Source: Pseudomonas sp. LBUM920
Lineage (GTDB): Bacteria; Pseudomonadota; Gammaproteobacteria; Pseudomonadales; Pseudomonadaceae
NCBI RefSeq assembly: GCF_003852315.1
Contig: NZ_CP027762.1
Span: 6,469,867-6,533,866, forward strand
DNA: 64,000 nucleotides
Reading direction: 5' to 3'
Part shown: positions 6,798-15,583 of the stretch, one piece after another
Layout: every line of letters starts with the position of its first letter
Numbering within the stretch: the first letter of the stretch is position 1
The notes under the pieces: generated by a model
The model's input: only the letters and a program-made list of their open reading frames with translations
What the model was told of the DNA's origin: nothing
The model's database searches: none
Position numbers and translations under genes: made by a program

Positions 6798-8135
6798 ATG
6801 AGCCGCCTGCTGATTCGCAATGCCCGTCTGGTGAATGAGGGCCGGGAGTTCGATGCCGACGTACTGGTCGCCAATGGCCGCATCGAGAAGATTGCCGCCA
6901 GCCTCGAAGGCTATAACGAGCCGGTGGAAATTGACGCCCAGGGTCAATGGCTGCTGCCAGGCATGATCGACGACCAGGTGCACTTTCGCGATCCTGGCGC
7001 GCCCGAAAAAGGCAGTTTCTACAGCGAATCCCGCGCGGCGGTGGCCGGTGGAATCACCAGCTTCATGGACATGCCTAACACCCACCCTGCCACCCTGAAC
7101 CTGGAAGCCCTGGCGGACAAGAAGCGCCGCGCCGCGTTGCACTCGGTGGCCAACTACGGTTTTCACTTTGGTGTGAGCAACGACAACCTGGACATCGTCG
7201 CCGCCCTCGATCCGCGTGAAGTGGCCGGGGTCAAAGTGTTCATGGGCGCCTCTACCGGCAATATGCTGGTGGATGACCCGCGGATTCTCGAGCGGCTGTT
7301 CGCCGAAGTACCGACCATCCTCCTCGCCCACTGCGAGCACACGCCGAGCATCCTCGCGAATGAACAGCGCCTGCGTGAACGCTTCGGCGAGCACATTCCC
7401 GCCGTCGCCCACCCCCTTATCCGGGATGCCGAAGCCTGTTTTCGCTCCTCTTCTTTTGCGGTGGAACTGGCCCGGCGACACGGCACGCGCCTGCACGTGC
7501 TGCACCTGACCAGCGCTCGCGAGTTGGCCCTGTTCGAAGACAAGCCGTTGGCCGAGAAGCGCATCACCGCCGAGGTCTGCCTGCACCATCTGCTGTTCGA
7601 TGACCGCGACTATCATCGCCTCGGCCACCAGATCAAATGCAACCCGGCGATCAAGACCCGCGCCGACCGCGACGCGCTGCGCCTGGCCTTGCTGAGTCAT
7701 CGTCTGGATGTGATCGGCAGTGATCATGCGCCGCATACCTGGGCGCAAAAACAGTTGGGCTATCGCCAAGCGCCGTCAGGCCTGCCACTGGTGCAGCACG
7801 CGCTGCCGGCGTTGTTGGAGCTGGTGATTGACGGGCATTTGCCACTGACCACATTGGTGGCAAAGACCAGTCACCGTGTGGCCGACCTGTTCGCTATCCC
7901 GGACCGAGGCTATCTACGCGAGGGCTATTGGGCCGATCTGGTGCTGATCAAACCTGAGCCCGAAGGCAAACCCGTCAGCAGCCAGCCGATTCTCGCGCGC
8001 TGCGGCTGGACGCCCTTCGCCGAGCGCAGCTTTCGCCACAGCGTCAGCACCACCCTGGTGTCCGGCCACCTGGCGTGGCACAACGGCCAGGTGGTCGACA
8101 GTTGCCAGGGGCTGCCCCTGCACTTTCTGCGTTAA
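6798..8135 (+). CDS. pyrC2: Dihydroorotase paralogue PyrC2 (amidohydrolase superfamily)
   Basis: 445 aa class I dihydroorotase-like protein; the reaction closes carbamoyl-aspartate to dihydroorotate in pyrimidine synthesis. Visible elements: the N-terminal metal strand DDQVHFRDPG, the carbamylatable lysine in GVKVFMGAS, His in LLAHCEH and HVLHLTS, and the C-terminal Asp in GSDHAPH. The first metal His of the normal H-x-H is Gln here (Q60-V-H62). Last gene of the folE2 operon. Its stop shares bases with the convergent DUF3617 gene. Whether it still makes dihydroorotate or acts on another cyclic ureide or amide cannot be told from sequence. Confidence 0.88.
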   Translation: MSRLLIRNARLVNEGREFDADVLVANGRIEKIAASLEGYNEPVEIDAQGQWLLPGMIDDQVHFRDPGAPEKGSFYSESRAAVAGGITSFMDMPNTHPATLNLEALADKKRRAALHSVANYGFHFGVSNDNLDIVAALDPREVAGVKVFMGASTGNMLVDDPRILERLFAEVPTILLAHCEHTPSILANEQRLRERFGEHIPAVAHPLIRDAEACFRSSSFAVELARRHGTRLHVLHLTSARELALFEDKPLAEKRITAEVCLHHLLFDDRDYHRLGHQIKCNPAIKTRADRDALRLALLSHRLDVIGSDHAPHTWAQKQLGYRQAPSGLPLVQHALPALLELVIDGHLPLTTLVAKTSHRVADLFAIPDRGYLREGYWADLVLIKPEPEGKPVSSQPILARCGWTPFAERSFRHSVSTTLVSGHLAWHNGQVVDSCQGLPLHFLR

Positions 8136-8653
8136 GCGCGGGGTTTGACCGTGCCGCAATCGTTGCCCAGCCATTGGGCATGAGTGTCCAGGCTGCCCTT
8201 CTGCTGAACGCCGGTGGCATTGAACGTACCGTTGACGGTGGTGGTGAATTCCTGCTGGCTCTGGAAGGTTGCAACGCCAGTGCCTTGGGCTTTCGGGCAG
8301 CTGAAACGAAATTTCCACTGGTTGCCGGTTTTGTCGGTCACTTGCTGTTTGCAGCCCGATTGCGGGTCGGTCAGGGGAATGGAATCAGACGCGACCTGGG
8401 CAGGCGTCAGGCAAACCTGTACGCCCTTGCCGGCCATGGTGATGCCCTGTTTTTCGAGCATGGCGCGCTGTTCGGGCGTCATCTGTTGCTTGAGCTGACC
8501 GAGGATCAGCGACAGGTCGGGCAAGTCCTGGTTATCGACTTTCATATTGCTGGTGGTCAATTCCCACAAGCCCGGCGCCAGCATCTGCGCCTGAGCCGCC
8601 ACGGGCAGCGTCAATCCAACAACCATGGCCAAACCAAGCAGACGAGCATTCAT
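8132..8653 (-). CDS. DUF3617 secreted protein
   Basis: 173 aa with a signal peptide ending VAAQAQ (about residues 1-23). The mature protein begins LAPGLWELTTSNMK, the pattern of the DUF3617 family, small periplasmic proteins of unknown role. It has four cysteines (VCLTP, SGCKQ, FSCPK, NDCGT), so two disulfides are likely. It is transcribed against the zinc operon and shares its stop region with pyrC2; it has no visible Zur box and is probably unrelated to zinc. Confidence 0.8.
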   Translation of the reverse strand: MNARLLGLAMVVGLTLPVAAQAQMLAPGLWELTTSNMKVDNQDLPDLSLILGQLKQQMTPEQRAMLEKQGITMAGKGVQVCLTPAQVASDSIPLTDPQSGCKQQVTDKTGNQWKFRFSCPKAQGTGVATFQSQQEFTTTVNGTFNATGVQQKGSLDTHAQWLGNDCGTVKPRA

Positions 8654-8783
8654 CGGGTAACTCCTGGGTAATTGTGGGCGTTAGACGCTGCAAAGGCGCC
8701 AGTGTTGCACGGCAAATAAAATAGCGACATTCGTCGTCGAACATGGTCTGTTAGGCACTTGATTGCCTGGAGTGATGTCGTTC

Positions 8784-10223
8784 ATGGATTTTTTTGGCCC
8801 GCACCTGCTCGCCTACTTCATTGCCACGCTGCATTTTCTCGGGACGCTCGCCGCGATCCACGCGGTGCTGACTGTCAGGACCGCCCAAGGCTCGATCGCC
8901 TGGGCCTTGTCGCTGATGTTCATGCCTTACCTGACGCTGATTCCCTACCTCATCTTCGGCCGCAGCACCTTTGACGCGTATATCCAGGCGCGTCGCCAGG
9001 CCAACCAGGAAATGCACACCGCCATCACCGCGCTGAACTGGCGCCCGTGGGTCGAAGAAGCCTTGGCGGCGCGCAACTCCAGCGCCTATGCGTCTTTGCG
9101 CGCCATGCCCAAATTGGGCCGCATGCCGTGCCTGGCCAACAATGACGTGCGCTTGCTGATTAATGGCGATGCCACGTTCAGCGCGATTTTCGCGGCGATT
9201 CGCCAGGCTAAGACGGCGGTGCTGTTCCAGTTTTTTATCATTCATGACGACGATCTTGGCAGGCAGTTGCACGCCCTGCTGAAGGAAAAAGCTGCCGAAG
9301 GCGTGGATATTCACGTGCTCTACGACCGCATCGGTAGCCATGCCCTGCCCCACAGTTATGTGCAGTCGCTGCGCGACGCCGGGGTCAAAGTCAAAGCGTT
9401 CGCCACCCGCAGCGGCTGGCTCAATCGGTTCCAGGTCAACTTCCGCAACCATCGCAAAATCGTGGTGGTCGACGGCCTCACCGGGTTTGTCGGCGGGCAT
9501 AACGTCGGCGACGAATACTTGGGCAAAAAGCCGCCACTGGCGCCGTGGCGCGACACCCATGTGCAGGTCACCGGCCCGGTGGTGGCGTGCCTGCAGGAGT
9601 CGTTCGCCGAAGACTGGTTCTGGGCCGCGCGCGAGCTGCCGCCGCTGATCCTGCCTGATACATACCCTGAAGATGGCGTGCTCTGCCAACTGCTCGCCAG
9701 CGGCCCGGCCGATCCGTATGAAACCTGCTCGCTGTTTTTCGTCGAAGCTATCCATGCGGCGACCGAGCGCGTGTGGATCACCAGCCCGTATTTCGTGCCC
9801 GATGAAGCGGTGTTCGCCGCCCTGCGCCTGGCGGTTTTGCGCGGGGTCGATGTGCGCCTGCTGCTGCCGTCGCGGCCTGATCACCGTATCGTCTACGCCG
9901 CCTCCAGCCTCTACGCCATCGAAGCCGTACGCGCTGGCGTGCGCGTGTTCCGCTACAAGCCGGGCTTCCTGCACCAGAAGGTGGTGCTGGTGGACAGCGA
10001 AATCAGTGCAATCGGCAGTGCGAACATGGACAACCGTTCGTTCCGGCTGAATTTCGAAGTGATGTTGCTGACGGTCGATGAAGCGTTTGCCAGCCAAGTG
10101 GAGCAGATGCTGCTGGACGACTTCGCACAGGCGCATGAAGTCAGCCAGGAAGAAAGCCGCGAGACCCGTCGCCTGCAACAGCTGGGCATGCGGGTGGCGC
10201 GTTTGATCTCCCCGATTCTCTAA
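8784..10223 (+). CDS. cls: Cardiolipin synthase (phospholipase D superfamily)
   Basis: 479 aa. Two N-terminal hydrophobic helices anchor it in the inner membrane, followed by two PLD domains with HKD motifs at H223 (HRKIVVVD) and H397 (HQKVVLVD). It condenses two phosphatidylglycerols to cardiolipin and glycerol. Candidate starts are TTG 8763, ATG 8775 and ATG 8784. A GGAG at 8769-8772 is too close to 8775 and 11 bases from 8784, so 8784 is chosen with modest certainty. Followed by a REP pair. Confidence 0.92.
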   Translation: MDFFGPHLLAYFIATLHFLGTLAAIHAVLTVRTAQGSIAWALSLMFMPYLTLIPYLIFGRSTFDAYIQARRQANQEMHTAITALNWRPWVEEALAARNSSAYASLRAMPKLGRMPCLANNDVRLLINGDATFSAIFAAIRQAKTAVLFQFFIIHDDDLGRQLHALLKEKAAEGVDIHVLYDRIGSHALPHSYVQSLRDAGVKVKAFATRSGWLNRFQVNFRNHRKIVVVDGLTGFVGGHNVGDEYLGKKPPLAPWRDTHVQVTGPVVACLQESFAEDWFWAARELPPLILPDTYPEDGVLCQLLASGPADPYETCSLFFVEAIHAATERVWITSPYFVPDEAVFAALRLAVLRGVDVRLLLPSRPDHRIVYAASSLYAIEAVRAGVRVFRYKPGFLHQKVVLVDSEISAIGSANMDNRSFRLNFEVMLLTVDEAFASQVEQMLLDDFAQAHEVSQEESRETRRLQQLGMRVARLISPIL

Positions 10224-10239
10224 CACACAACACAGAAAC

Positions 10240-10334
10240 AAATGTGGGAGCGGGCTTGCTCGCGAATGCGGTGTATCAGGACCAAATAGATTGGCTGAAC
10301 CACCGCACTCGCGAGCAAGCCCGCTCCCACATTT
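10240..10334. repeat. REP/BIME inverted pair
   Basis: Two facing copies of a Pseudomonas REP element of the GTGGGAGCGGGCTTGCTCG type, nearly perfectly complementary, separated by about 27 bases, between the convergent cls and cfa genes. It probably ends transcription or protects mRNA 3' ends. Confidence 0.9.
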
Positions 10335-10362
10335 ATATCTTCAGCGTTTTCATAACCGTGTT

Positions 10363-11547
10363 TCAGCGGTAGATATCTTCCCGCGTCCACGGCAGTTCAT
10401 GGCTGCCATCAGCGTGAGGCTTCACTGCCAATATCTGGTGCAGGTTGATCCAGCCCCGCGCAAACGCATACGCGCAACCGGCCAGGTACAGCCGCCAGAT
10501 CCGCAACGCTTGCTCCGGCACCATCTTGGCTGCCGCCTCCAAGTTGTCTTCCAAGCGTTCACTCCAATGGTCCAGCGTGCGCGCGTAATGCAGGCGCAGG
10601 CTTTCGACGTCGACCACTTCCAGCCCGACTTCGCTGATTTCCGCCGTCATCATCGCCAGGTGCGGCAACTCGCCGTTGGGGAACACATAACGCTCGATAA
10701 AATCGCCGGCGCCACGGCCCACGGGGCGACCGTCGGTGTGCTTGGCGGTGATGCCGTGGTTCATCACCAGGCCGCCTTCGCGCACGGCGCCAAACAGCAC
10801 CTTGCAGTACTCCGCCAGGTTGGCGTGGCCAACGTGCTCAAACATGCCCACGCTCACCACTTTGTCGAAACGACCGTCCTGCGGCAGGTCGCGGTAGTCG
10901 AGCAGTTGCAGGTCTACCTGGTCTTCCAGCCCCTCGGCCTTGACCCGTTCACGGGCCAGCGCCAGCTGCTCTTTGCTCAGCGTGATCCCAAACACTTTGA
11001 CGCCGAACTCTCGCGCCGCAAAACGCGCCAACCCACCCCACCCACAGCCGACGTCGAGCAAATACTCGCCTGGCTGCAGCCGCAACTTGCGGCACAGGTG
11101 GCGAAATTTGTCTTGTTGGGCCTGATCGATGGATTCGCTGCCGGTTTCGAAATAACCGCAGGAGTACGCCATGTCCTGGTCCAGCCACAGCTGGTAGAAC
11201 TCGTTGGACAGGTCGTAATGGTAGGAAATGGCCGCAGCATCAGTGGCCTTGTCGTGGATCGAGCGCACCGGACGACTCCCCTCGTCGTCATCAATCAGGG
11301 CGTGACTCAGCTCGTCACATACCCGGATCACCTCGCTGATGGAGCCTTCCAGCTCCAGTCTGCCCTCGACGAAGGCTTCGCCCAATGAGTCCAGCGTTGG
11401 ATGGGTCAGGCTGGAAACGACTGTGGGGTCCTTCACCACGATCGTCACACTGGGCTCGGGGCCCAAGTTAAATTCGTGGCCGTCCCAGAGTCGAAGACGC
11501 AGCGGTAGCTTGAGATTCTGTAAGGCCGGTGGAAGTTGCGCGAGCAT
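10363..11547 (-). CDS. cfa: Cyclopropane-fatty-acyl-phospholipid synthase
   Basis: 394 aa. SAM-dependent enzyme that methylenates cis double bonds of membrane phospholipid acyl chains. The SAM-binding motif LDVGCGWGGLA and the post-motif FGITLS are clear, and the family segment SVGMFEHVG is present. An N-terminal lipid-binding extension of about 90 residues is typical. Pseudomonads often have more than one cfa paralogue, so which one this is remains open. It forms a membrane-lipid pair with cls, convergently transcribed. Confidence 0.92.
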   Translation of the reverse strand: MLAQLPPALQNLKLPLRLRLWDGHEFNLGPEPSVTIVVKDPTVVSSLTHPTLDSLGEAFVEGRLELEGSISEVIRVCDELSHALIDDDEGSRPVRSIHDKATDAAAISYHYDLSNEFYQLWLDQDMAYSCGYFETGSESIDQAQQDKFRHLCRKLRLQPGEYLLDVGCGWGGLARFAAREFGVKVFGITLSKEQLALARERVKAEGLEDQVDLQLLDYRDLPQDGRFDKVVSVGMFEHVGHANLAEYCKVLFGAVREGGLVMNHGITAKHTDGRPVGRGAGDFIERYVFPNGELPHLAMMTAEISEVGLEVVDVESLRLHYARTLDHWSERLEDNLEAAAKMVPEQALRIWRLYLAGCAYAFARGWINLHQILAVKPHADGSHELPWTREDIYR

Positions 11548-11634
11548 GAGTAGTCCCCCCTTGTTTCAGACGTCTGGAGTGAGGGTAGACCATCCGAAGA
11601 CAAAGTAGGAGGCTATCGAATTGATAGCACTAAA

Positions 11635-12423
11635 CTATGAGGCTCGATGCTCGAGCAAACCGTCCTGGATCCACTGTTTCAGCCACGTCACCGCTTGCAG
11701 TGGCGCACCCTCTCCATAAGTGACTGCCAACCCTGTACACAGTTCTGAAAAATTCCAGCCGGTGGTCACCATTCCCACCAGCGCGCGGGCTTCAGCCGGC
11801 TCAAGGCTGCGGTAATGGCACACATTCTGGTGACGCCACACCAGGCACATCTGCGCCCCTTCCAGCGCCTGGCTGTCAGGGAAATCCGACTCATCCTTGC
11901 TGGCGCGCCAAATCGCCACGCTATTGAAATGGCACAGCACCTGTTGCACCGTAGGCGCCAGGCTTACCTGCAAACCCGGCCAGTTTTCAGGGGGCAGCTG
12001 CGCCATGTCATTCAGGCCCAGCGGCTCACCCAGCGGCGCATCGAATGCCAAGGTAAACGCCCACTCCAACCGCGCCAACTCGGCCAGCGGCGCACTGTGC
12101 TCCTCTACCAGATGCTCGACGAGAAACGCCGGGAACCGCTCGCCCAGCCAACGCAGGCTGTAATGGGCCGACGGACAGCGGCGCACATAGGCGTCTGTCA
12201 GCACTGCAAACTCATCGTCCCCCAGCCAATACCGGATGGCGCCGAAGTCATGCCGCAACACCTCCTGAAGCCGCGACACATAGGCGTTGTGGTAAATCGC
12301 CAGGCCCGTGTCCACATCCAGAGTCGGCCCACCCAGCAAGGTCGCGGCAAACCCACTGTTGGCCTTCGCGCTTTCGGATAACAGATGCTGCTCAAACGCC
12401 AACTGCCAGTCGATCAGGCGCAT
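11635..12423 (-). CDS. bufC: DUF2063 protein, BufC-like partner of the MNIO enzyme
   Basis: 262 aa. N-terminal DUF2063 region (AIYHNAYVSRLQEVL, then RYWLGDDEF) of the type that recruits precursor peptides to DUF692 enzymes. Known bufferin and methanobactin-like pathways need this partner for peptide modification. It overlaps the DUF692 gene by 10 bases and is the last gene of the three-gene operon. No enzymatic motif is visible. The function is inferred from family and context. Confidence 0.85.
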   Translation of the reverse strand: MRLIDWQLAFEQHLLSESAKANSGFAATLLGGPTLDVDTGLAIYHNAYVSRLQEVLRHDFGAIRYWLGDDEFAVLTDAYVRRCPSAHYSLRWLGERFPAFLVEHLVEEHSAPLAELARLEWAFTLAFDAPLGEPLGLNDMAQLPPENWPGLQVSLAPTVQQVLCHFNSVAIWRASKDESDFPDSQALEGAQMCLVWRHQNVCHYRSLEPAEARALVGMVTTGWNFSELCTGLAVTYGEGAPLQAVTWLKQWIQDGLLEHRAS

Positions 12424-13259
12424 AACGCCTTCCTGGCCAGCGCGCTCGCGCCCAGTTCACGGGCCTTGCTCAACTCGGCGAGCAACTCCTCGAACGGCGG
12501 GAAATGGTCATCGCGCTCCAGCAATGTCGACACCGGCCCCAACAGCTCCAGCGTCTGTTGATACAGCGCCCACACCGGATCGCACACCGGGTGATCATGG
12601 GTATCGACCACGTAGTCGCCGTAATCCATATGCCCGGCCAAGTGCAGTTGGCGGATGCTTTCAGGCGGCAGGCTGCGGATAAACGTCCAGGCGTCGAAGC
12701 CGTGATTACGCGAGCTGACATACACATTGTTCACGTCCAACAACAGCTGGCAGCCGGTAAGGTGGGCCAGGGCCTTGAGGAATTCCCACTCGGTGAACTC
12801 GTCGGCCCTGGAACGCACATAGCTGGAAACGTTTTCCAGCACCAGCGGACGCTGCAATGCGTCTTGCACTTGGCGCACGCGGCCGGCCACGTGGTAAAGG
12901 CTTTCTTCGGTGTAGGGCAGCGGCAGCAGGTCATGCAACTGATGCGCGTTGCCGCGACTCCAGCACAGGTGATCGGAAACCCACGCCGGCTGAATGCGCT
13001 CGGCGAGCTGTTTGATGTGTTTCAGGTAATCGGTATCGAGGGCATGCGGCCCGCCGATGGACAGGGACACACCGTGCATCACCAGGGGATAGCGCTCGGC
13101 TATCGCATCCAGGTAGTACAAGGCTTTACCGCCCTGCACCAGATAATTCTCGGAGATCACTTCAAACCAATCCACGGCCGGCGATTGTTCAAGGATCTGC
13201 TGGTAATACTCACTGCGTAAACCCAGGCCGTAACCCAGACTTGGAAGGGACGCGGACAT
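12414..13259 (-). CDS. bufB: DUF692 multinuclear non-heme iron oxidase (MNIO), BufB-like
   Basis: 281 aa TIM-barrel protein. The iron ligands of the family can be read in order: His in VMHGVS, Asp/His in VSDHLCW, Glu/Asn in LENVSSY, Asp/Asn in LDVNNVY, His in LHLAGH and in DTHDHP, Glu in LERDDH. MNIOs oxidatively convert cysteines of a precursor peptide to heterocycles. A GGAG six bases before the ATG at 13259 decides that start over a TTG at 13271. It lies 66 bp after the precursor gene, with a hairpin between. Confidence 0.9.
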   Translation of the reverse strand: MSASLPSLGYGLGLRSEYYQQILEQSPAVDWFEVISENYLVQGGKALYYLDAIAERYPLVMHGVSLSIGGPHALDTDYLKHIKQLAERIQPAWVSDHLCWSRGNAHQLHDLLPLPYTEESLYHVAGRVRQVQDALQRPLVLENVSSYVRSRADEFTEWEFLKALAHLTGCQLLLDVNNVYVSSRNHGFDAWTFIRSLPPESIRQLHLAGHMDYGDYVVDTHDHPVCDPVWALYQQTLELLGPVSTLLERDDHFPPFEELLAELSKARELGASALARKALCA

Positions 13260-13281
13260 GATTCGCTCCAAGGCAAAGTGT

Positions 13282-13309
13282 CCGCAGCGGTGGGGGGCGT
13301 CCGCTGCGG
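13282..13309 (-). promoter_or_regulatory. Hairpin between bufA and bufB
   Basis: A perfect 9-bp inverted repeat (CCGCAGCGG and CCGCTGCGG) with a 10-base loop in the bufA-bufB gap. It has no U-tract on the transcribed strand, so it is more likely an mRNA-stability or partial-termination element that raises precursor over enzyme than a full terminator. Confidence 0.6.
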
Positions 13310-13325
13310 GTGCACTCGGTGCCGG

Positions 13326-13580
13326 TTACTCGCCGACGGTGCCGCCAGCCTTCATGCAGGCATCAGCGGAGGGCTTGGCAAGGAAACCCTGGCCTTTGCA
13401 AGAACCCTGACCTTTGCAAGCATGGTCCTTGGTTTTGCAGTCGTTCTGGCCTTTGCAGGCGTTGATACCGTAGCAGTGCACAGCCGTGTCAGCGGCTTGA
13501 GCCTGAGTCACAACACCAGCAAACAGGGTAGCGGCGGCCATCGCAAGGGCGGCACCAGCAGCAGCGGATTTGAAGTTCAT
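13326..13580 (-). CDS. bufA: Bufferin-type precursor peptide BufA (DUF2282)
   Basis: 84 aa. A signal peptide (residues 1 to about 29, ending TQAQA-A) is followed by a short Cys/Gly/Lys-rich mature part with six cysteines in repeats such as NACKGQ, HACKGQ and SCKGQG. This is the DUF2282 pattern; such peptides are cysteine-modified by DUF692/DUF2063 proteins and bind copper in the periplasm. A GAGG nine bases before the ATG at 13580 fixes the start; the ATG at 13595 has no ribosome-binding site. It lies 116 bp downstream of the P-type ATPase gene on the same strand. Confidence 0.88.
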   Translation of the reverse strand: MNFKSAAAGAALAMAAATLFAGVVTQAQAADTAVHCYGINACKGQNDCKTKDHACKGQGSCKGQGFLAKPSADACMKAGGTVGE

Positions 13581-13696
13581 TTTTAGAGTCCTCATGATCG
13601 GTAGGGGTGCCGGTCTGAACGGAGTGTTCAGTCTCGACATACCACTAGAGTGAGGACCCTTATCGGCGTTACAGCTGTATGCAGATATTTCTGAAT

Positions 13697-15583
13697 TTAT
13701 TCTTCAAGCTTCAAAAGTGGCTCCTGAAACCGCAGCAAACGCCCGGCGTTGCCCAGTACCAGCAAGGTGCTGAGGTTATGCAACACCGCCGCAATCATGG
13801 CGCCCGCCGCGCCCAGCCAGCCAAACGCGGCAAACACCACGATAGCCAGCGTCCAGCCCAACCCGATGATCACGTTAACCTGCAACGTGTGGCGGCACTG
13901 GCGACTCAAGCGCACACATGTGCCCAGGCGCCGCAGGTCGCTGCCGATCAACACCACATCCGCCGACGCCAGCGCGATGTCCGCACCGCCCGCGCCCATT
14001 GCCACACCGACCACGCCCGCCTTGAGCGCCAGCGAGTCATTGATGCCATCACCGACGACCATTGGCCGGAAGCCACTGCCGATTTCCCCAAGCACGCGGT
14101 TGAGCTTGTCTTCCGGCAGTGCCTGGGCTTCGACGTCGCTGATACCGACATCCAGCGCCAGGCTGTCGGCCACGCTTTGACGGTCACCCGTCAGCAGCAG
14201 CTGGCGGCCCAGGCCCAAGTCGCGTAGCTCCTGCAGGGCCTGGCGCGCTTCCGGCTTGACGCTGTCGGCGAGCAACAGCCAGGCGAGGAACTGGCCGTTC
14301 AGCGCCAGACCGGCGATCGGGCCATCGTGGTTCGGCACCTGAGTGGTCACAATGCCCAGCTGTTCGAACAACTCCGGGCGCCCCAAGGCTGCTTCGCCCT
14401 GCTCGGTCTGCGCCACCACGCCCAGGCCCTGGCGTTCGCGAATATCCGTCAGCCCCAGCATTTGTTCCTGCGTTGCCAGCCCCGCCAACGCACGGCTGAC
14501 CGGGTGGCTGCTGGCCGAACCCAGGCTGGCGGCAAGATTCAACAACACCTGCCGATCCGGCGCCGTGGTGTCGATGGACTGCAAACGCAGAGTGCCAAAC
14601 GTCAGCGTGCCGGTCTTATCCACCACCAGCGAGGTCAGGTCCGCCAACTCCTCAAGAAATGCCGAGCTGCGAATCAAAATCCCGTGCCGCGCCGCCACTG
14701 CAATCCCGGCAATCGCCGTGGCCGGTGCCGACAGCACCAAGGCGCACGGGCACGCCGCCACCAGCACGGCCAACATTGCCTGGGCGTCATTGGTCACAAA
14801 CCAGGTCACCGCCGCCAGCAGCAACACCAGCACCATATAGCTGCCGGCGTAACGCTCCAGCAGCCGCGTGATGGGCGGCTTGGAGCGTTCGGCGTTCTGC
14901 ATCAGCGCAATGACTTTGCCCAGGGTCGACTCGTTACCGGTGCGCGTCACTTCCAGGCGCAGCAAGCCGTCGAGGTTGATCGCGCCACCAAACACCTGCA
15001 CGCCCACGCTGGCTTCCAGCGGCACCGACTCACCGGTGATCGGCGCCGTGTCCAGGCTCGCCTGGCCCGACAGCACCACACCGTCGGCCGGCACGCGATC
15101 ACCGGCACGCACTTCGACAATATCGCCGGTGTTCAGCGTGCCGTTATCCACTTCCACAATGCTGCCATCGGCCTGCACCAACCGCGCATGGCTGCGGGTC
15201 AGTTTGCCCAGGGCATGAATCGCTTCCTGGGAGCCAATCACACTGCGCTCTTCCAGCACGTGGCCGAAAATCATGATGATCGGCAGCAATGCAGCCGTCA
15301 GCAAGTCGCCCGTGGCCCACGCGCCCATCATCGCCAGGGCGATCAATTGGTCGGTGATGCCATGCAGGCTCGGGTAACGCAGGCTGTACCAGGCCGAACG
15401 CATCACCGGCACGGCCACCAGCAAAGAGGCGACGCCAAGCAACAGTTGGCTGACACCGTTCTGGTCCGGCGCCAGCCAGCGCCACACCAACCCCAATACC
15501 AGCAAGCCCAGGGCTAACATGGCCAGGGTCAATTGCCGGGCAGCACTGCGCTGCTCGGCGGACGTCAACATAGGCGCGCTCAT
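13697..15583 (-). CDS. hmtA: P1B-type heavy-metal-transporting ATPase, HmtA-like
   Basis: 628 aa. Complete P-type core: TGES (183-186), metal-site CPC in a membrane helix (278-280), DKTGT phosphorylation loop (322-326), SSHP, and GDGIND hinge. There is no N-terminal heavy-metal-associated domain or C-x-x-C, unlike typical exporters. In P. aeruginosa a similar ATPase, HmtA (PA2435), sits with SPFH-protein genes and imports copper and zinc; the same neighbourhood here supports the name. It overlaps the upstream SPFH gene by four bases. Import versus export cannot be settled from sequence. Confidence 0.82.
   Translation of the reverse strand: MSAPMLTSAEQRSAARQLTLAMLALGLLVLGLVWRWLAPDQNGVSQLLLGVASLLVAVPVMRSAWYSLRYPSLHGITDQLIALAMMGAWATGDLLTAALLPIIMIFGHVLEERSVIGSQEAIHALGKLTRSHARLVQADGSIVEVDNGTLNTGDIVEVRAGDRVPADGVVLSGQASLDTAPITGESVPLEASVGVQVFGGAINLDGLLRLEVTRTGNESTLGKVIALMQNAERSKPPITRLLERYAGSYMVLVLLLAAVTWFVTNDAQAMLAVLVAACPCALVLSAPATAIAGIAVAARHGILIRSSAFLEELADLTSLVVDKTGTLTFGTLRLQSIDTTAPDRQVLLNLAASLGSASSHPVSRALAGLATQEQMLGLTDIRERQGLGVVAQTEQGEAALGRPELFEQLGIVTTQVPNHDGPIAGLALNGQFLAWLLLADSVKPEARQALQELRDLGLGRQLLLTGDRQSVADSLALDVGISDVEAQALPEDKLNRVLGEIGSGFRPMVVGDGINDSLALKAGVVGVAMGAGGADIALASADVVLIGSDLRRLGTCVRLSRQCRHTLQVNVIIGLGWTLAIVVFAAFGWLGAAGAMIAAVLHNLSTLLVLGNAGRLLRFQEPLLKLEE

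Noticed and set aside
10240..10334. Paired repeats considered as a CRISPR array
   Set aside because: There are only two inverted copies per site with REP cores, no regular direct repeats and spacers, and no cas genes nearby.
10291..11388. A 365-codon frame opposite the cyclopropane synthase gene
   Set aside because: Shadow of a clear enzyme gene, starting inside a REP repeat, without recognisable domains or ribosome-binding site.
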